A stretch of DNA of 23,358 nucleotides from Firmicutes bacterium UBA6418 (GTDB lineage Bacteria > Bacillota > Clostridia > Peptostreptococcales > Anaerovoracaceae). This document shows positions 21,966 through 23,358 of the stretch, piece by piece. Each line of letters begins with the position of its first letter. Positions within the stretch are counted from its first letter, which is position 1. Made by a program: the position numbers and the translations under genes. The stretch spans positions 1-23,358 of the forward strand of contig DJPG01000062.1 in the NCBI GenBank assembly GCA_002439735.1, read 5' to 3'. Below the pieces are notes generated by a model. It worked only from the letters and a program-made list of their open reading frames with translations, was not told where the DNA came from and searched no databases.

Positions 21966-22349
21966 TCAGAAGATATTGCCCCAGTTCACCTTGTCGTTAG
22001 AGCACAGGAACGTCAACTGTTCCACCATGGCGGAAAGCTCGCCGGAAGCGTTGGAAACGTCCTCTGCTTTTACATATTTGACGGATTTGGCCATGGAATA
22101 GTCAATCTCGTTGATCGTGTGCGTGTCGAGAAAAAAGACTGCCCCCTTTTTATATTGGTGCCAGTCTTCGCTGAGCTGCTGCACCTTTCTGAAAGCGTCC
22201 TCCCATTGCTCGGTTTCGACTGCGGGAAGAATGTCGTCGCGGATCTGGCCGGTAAACGTGTCGATCTGTTCCTGTGAAGCGTGCGCGAAGAGCAGCCAGC
22301 CGCAGATCAGGATCCCGACAGCGCAGATCGCAGCGATCAGATCTTTCAT
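21966..22349 (-). CDS. DUF4363 family protein
   Basis: This 127-residue protein starts at ATG 22349, which overlaps the DUF421 stop (ATGA), so the two are translationally coupled. One N-terminal hydrophobic helix (about residues 4-24, LIAAICAVGILICGWLLFA) would anchor it in the membrane, or act as an uncleaved signal, with a helical domain of about 100 residues outside. WEDAFRKVQQLSEDW and SMAKSVKYVKAEDVSNASGE resemble DUF4363, a family found beside DUF421 genes in Firmicutes. The function is unknown; the pairing suggests that the two proteins act together at the membrane. Confidence 0.75.
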   Translation of the reverse strand: MKDLIAAICAVGILICGWLLFAHASQEQIDTFTGQIRDDILPAVETEQWEDAFRKVQQLSEDWHQYKKGAVFFLDTHTINEIDYSMAKSVKYVKAEDVSNASGELSAMVEQLTFLCSNDKVNWGNIF

Positions 22350-23053
22350 AGGATCACCTCCGCGGCGAAGGGCGCGCTCTTTTTCGCGTGCAGATAGAGA
22401 TGGATCTGCTTGTTTTCATCATAAAACGCCAAAAAGATCTTTTGATAGGTATCCAGATTTACCTCGGCAAGCCTGCTATCCAGTCTTTCTTTGCTGATAC
22501 CCAGAGTGCGCAGATTCTTTTCGTAAAGCTTTCCGTCCGCGATGAGGATCATCGGAAGCATGCTCTCGGTCACGGCAAGTTGCATATCTTTCGGTGTCAG
22601 CGGATGATTCTCCGCTTTGGGAATCACCGTCAGCTGGCCGTTGGATTCCATGATCGCGTACTGCACATTGGCAAGCGACGGACAATTTTCCAGCCGCAGC
22701 TGTTCCATCAGATCTGTGGTGGTGATGCGCAGGCGTTTCAGCTCCTGCTCATTCAGCCGGCCTTTGTCGATCAGAATGCTCGGCTTATCGGTCACCAGAC
22801 CTTTGAACCATTCGGATTTGGTCGCCAGAAACGAAATCATGATCTGCAGCAGCATCAGGGTAAAGATTGCCATCACACCGTTGACTAAGGAGGCGGACGT
22901 CGAATCGATCGGAATGGCGGCCAGCTCCGCGATCATAAACAGAACCACCATCTGGAACGGAGACATCTTGGACAGCTCCGATTTTCCCATGAGCCGTACC
23001 GCAAAAAGCACGGCGGCGTATAAAATAAATGTACGAATCGCAACGATTAACAA
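22346..23053 (-). CDS. DUF421 (YetF-type) membrane protein
   Basis: This 235-residue protein has two or three N-terminal membrane helices (about residues 3-18, 30-50 and 58-75) and then a soluble C-terminal region with the YetF-like pattern VTDKPSILIDKGRLNEQELK, NVQYAIMESNGQLTVIPK. The start is read as TTG at 23053, because AAGGAGGT lies 7-8 nt upstream and there is no in-frame ATG before the conserved RLMGKSELSKMSPFQMV motif. DUF421/YetF proteins are widespread in Firmicutes, and several are linked to spore formation or germination. The biochemical role is unknown. It overlaps the DUF4363 gene by 4 bp. Confidence 0.85.
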   Translation of the reverse strand: MLIVAIRTFILYAAVLFAVRLMGKSELSKMSPFQMVVLFMIAELAAIPIDSTSASLVNGVMAIFTLMLLQIMISFLATKSEWFKGLVTDKPSILIDKGRLNEQELKRLRITTTDLMEQLRLENCPSLANVQYAIMESNGQLTVIPKAENHPLTPKDMQLAVTESMLPMILIADGKLYEKNLRTLGISKERLDSRLAEVNLDTYQKIFLAFYDENKQIHLYLHAKKSAPFAAEVIL

Positions 23054-23091
23054 ATGCGTACCTCCTTGCTTAAAAATTTTTCCTCCGTATA

Positions 23092-23120
23092 TTGTTTACA
23101 GGTTCGGGATTTGCTATACT
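23092..23120 (+). promoter_or_regulatory. Promoter of the right-end transporter gene, TTGTTT-17-TATACT
   Basis: The -35 TTGTTT (23092-23097) and -10 TATACT (23115-23120) are 17 bp apart, about 65 bp before the ATG at 23185. A promoter for the divergent DUF421 gene was not found by eye. Confidence 0.6.
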
Positions 23121-23184
23121 TTAATTTTGAGAGCAAAGTAAAAGCAAAGAAAGACCTTTGAGACGGAATGAGGAGAACCGACAT

Positions 23185-23358
23185 ATGAATTTGAACACTT
23201 TTTTACAACAGACCAAGAACGAAAAAAGAAGTTATCTGCTGTATTTTTTTATCTACTGTCCGCTGGGAGCCGTCTGCCCGCTGATCGGACAATATCTCAG
23301 TTCGATCGGATTTTCCGGGACACAGGTCGGGATTGTGACTTCGACTGGTACGGCGGTC
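23185..23358 (+). CDS. Probable MFS transporter, N-terminal part (3' truncated by window)
   Basis: The first 58 codons are present from ATG 23185, preceded by GAGGAGA 8 nt upstream. The visible protein has a short polar start (MNLNTFLQQTKNEKRSYL), a first membrane helix (YLLYFFIYCPLGAVCPLIGQ) and a loop YLSSIGFSGTQVGIVTSTG leading into the second helix. This resembles the start of LacY/nucleoside-symporter-like major facilitator proteins. The substrate cannot be inferred. It has its own promoter and is divergent from DUF421. Confidence 0.65.
   Translation, partial: MNLNTFLQQTKNEKRSYLLYFFIYCPLGAVCPLIGQYLSSIGFSGTQVGIVTSTGTAV

Overview
The window looks like part of a chromosome from a Gram-positive, low-to-mid-GC bacterium of the class Clostridia, probably an anaerobic amino-acid fermenter. 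The evidence is the conserved Firmicutes block purR/spoVG – glmU – prs – pth – mfd – spoVT – spoVB-like flippase (yabM position) – mazG – hup – rqcP, together with strong GGAGG ribosome binding sites and many consensus sigma-A promoters. No phage, insertion sequence, CRISPR array, tRNA or rRNA was seen. The species cannot be named from sequence alone.

Layout. Positions 2-2798 hold a three-gene catabolic operon, entered part-way: the C-terminal part of an ornithine cyclodeaminase/mu-crystallin family enzyme, a PLP-dependent threonine/serine dehydratase-like enzyme, and an M20D amidohydrolase. A 553-bp non-coding stretch follows (2799-3351). It contains a hairpin, four imperfect 20-bp tandem units, a consensus promoter and a terminator-like hairpin with a competing alternative fold, so it is a candidate attenuator, riboswitch or small RNA. 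It leads into a stand-alone B3/B4-domain protein and a half-size EamA/DMT membrane protein. A bidirectional terminator separates these from a minus-strand Cat1/AarC-type acyl-CoA:carboxylate CoA-transferase, which is divergent from pyruvate kinase with back-to-back promoters at 6218-6284.

At 7849-9131, spoVG and purR lie on the minus strand, divergent from murC – a glmU acetyltransferase half – prs – pth – mfd on the plus strand (9279-16623). The Bacillus-type order purR-spoVG-glmU-prs is therefore split by an inversion, with murC next to the break. The glmU gene encodes only the C-terminal left-handed beta-helix acetyltransferase half. PurR (a PRPP sensor) and Prs (PRPP synthetase) lie about 2.3 kb apart, and MurC and GlmU both serve peptidoglycan precursor synthesis. 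Pth and Mfd are translationally coupled housekeeping genes.

At 16655-21822 come spoVT (minus strand, with a possible forespore-sigma-type promoter), an MTA/SAH deaminase-like amidohydrolase, a MOP-family lipid-linked saccharide flippase, mazG, hup and rqcP. The usual yabP-yabQ-divIC genes do not follow rqcP. The right end has a minus-strand DUF421-DUF4363 pair and the first 58 codons of a probable major-facilitator transporter, which runs off the window.

The most interesting non-coding signal is the two-state leader at 3066-3202. The most interesting coding anomalies are the GlmU acetyltransferase half standing alone and the rearranged purR/spoVG/murC junction. I did not find an obviously new defence or mobile system.
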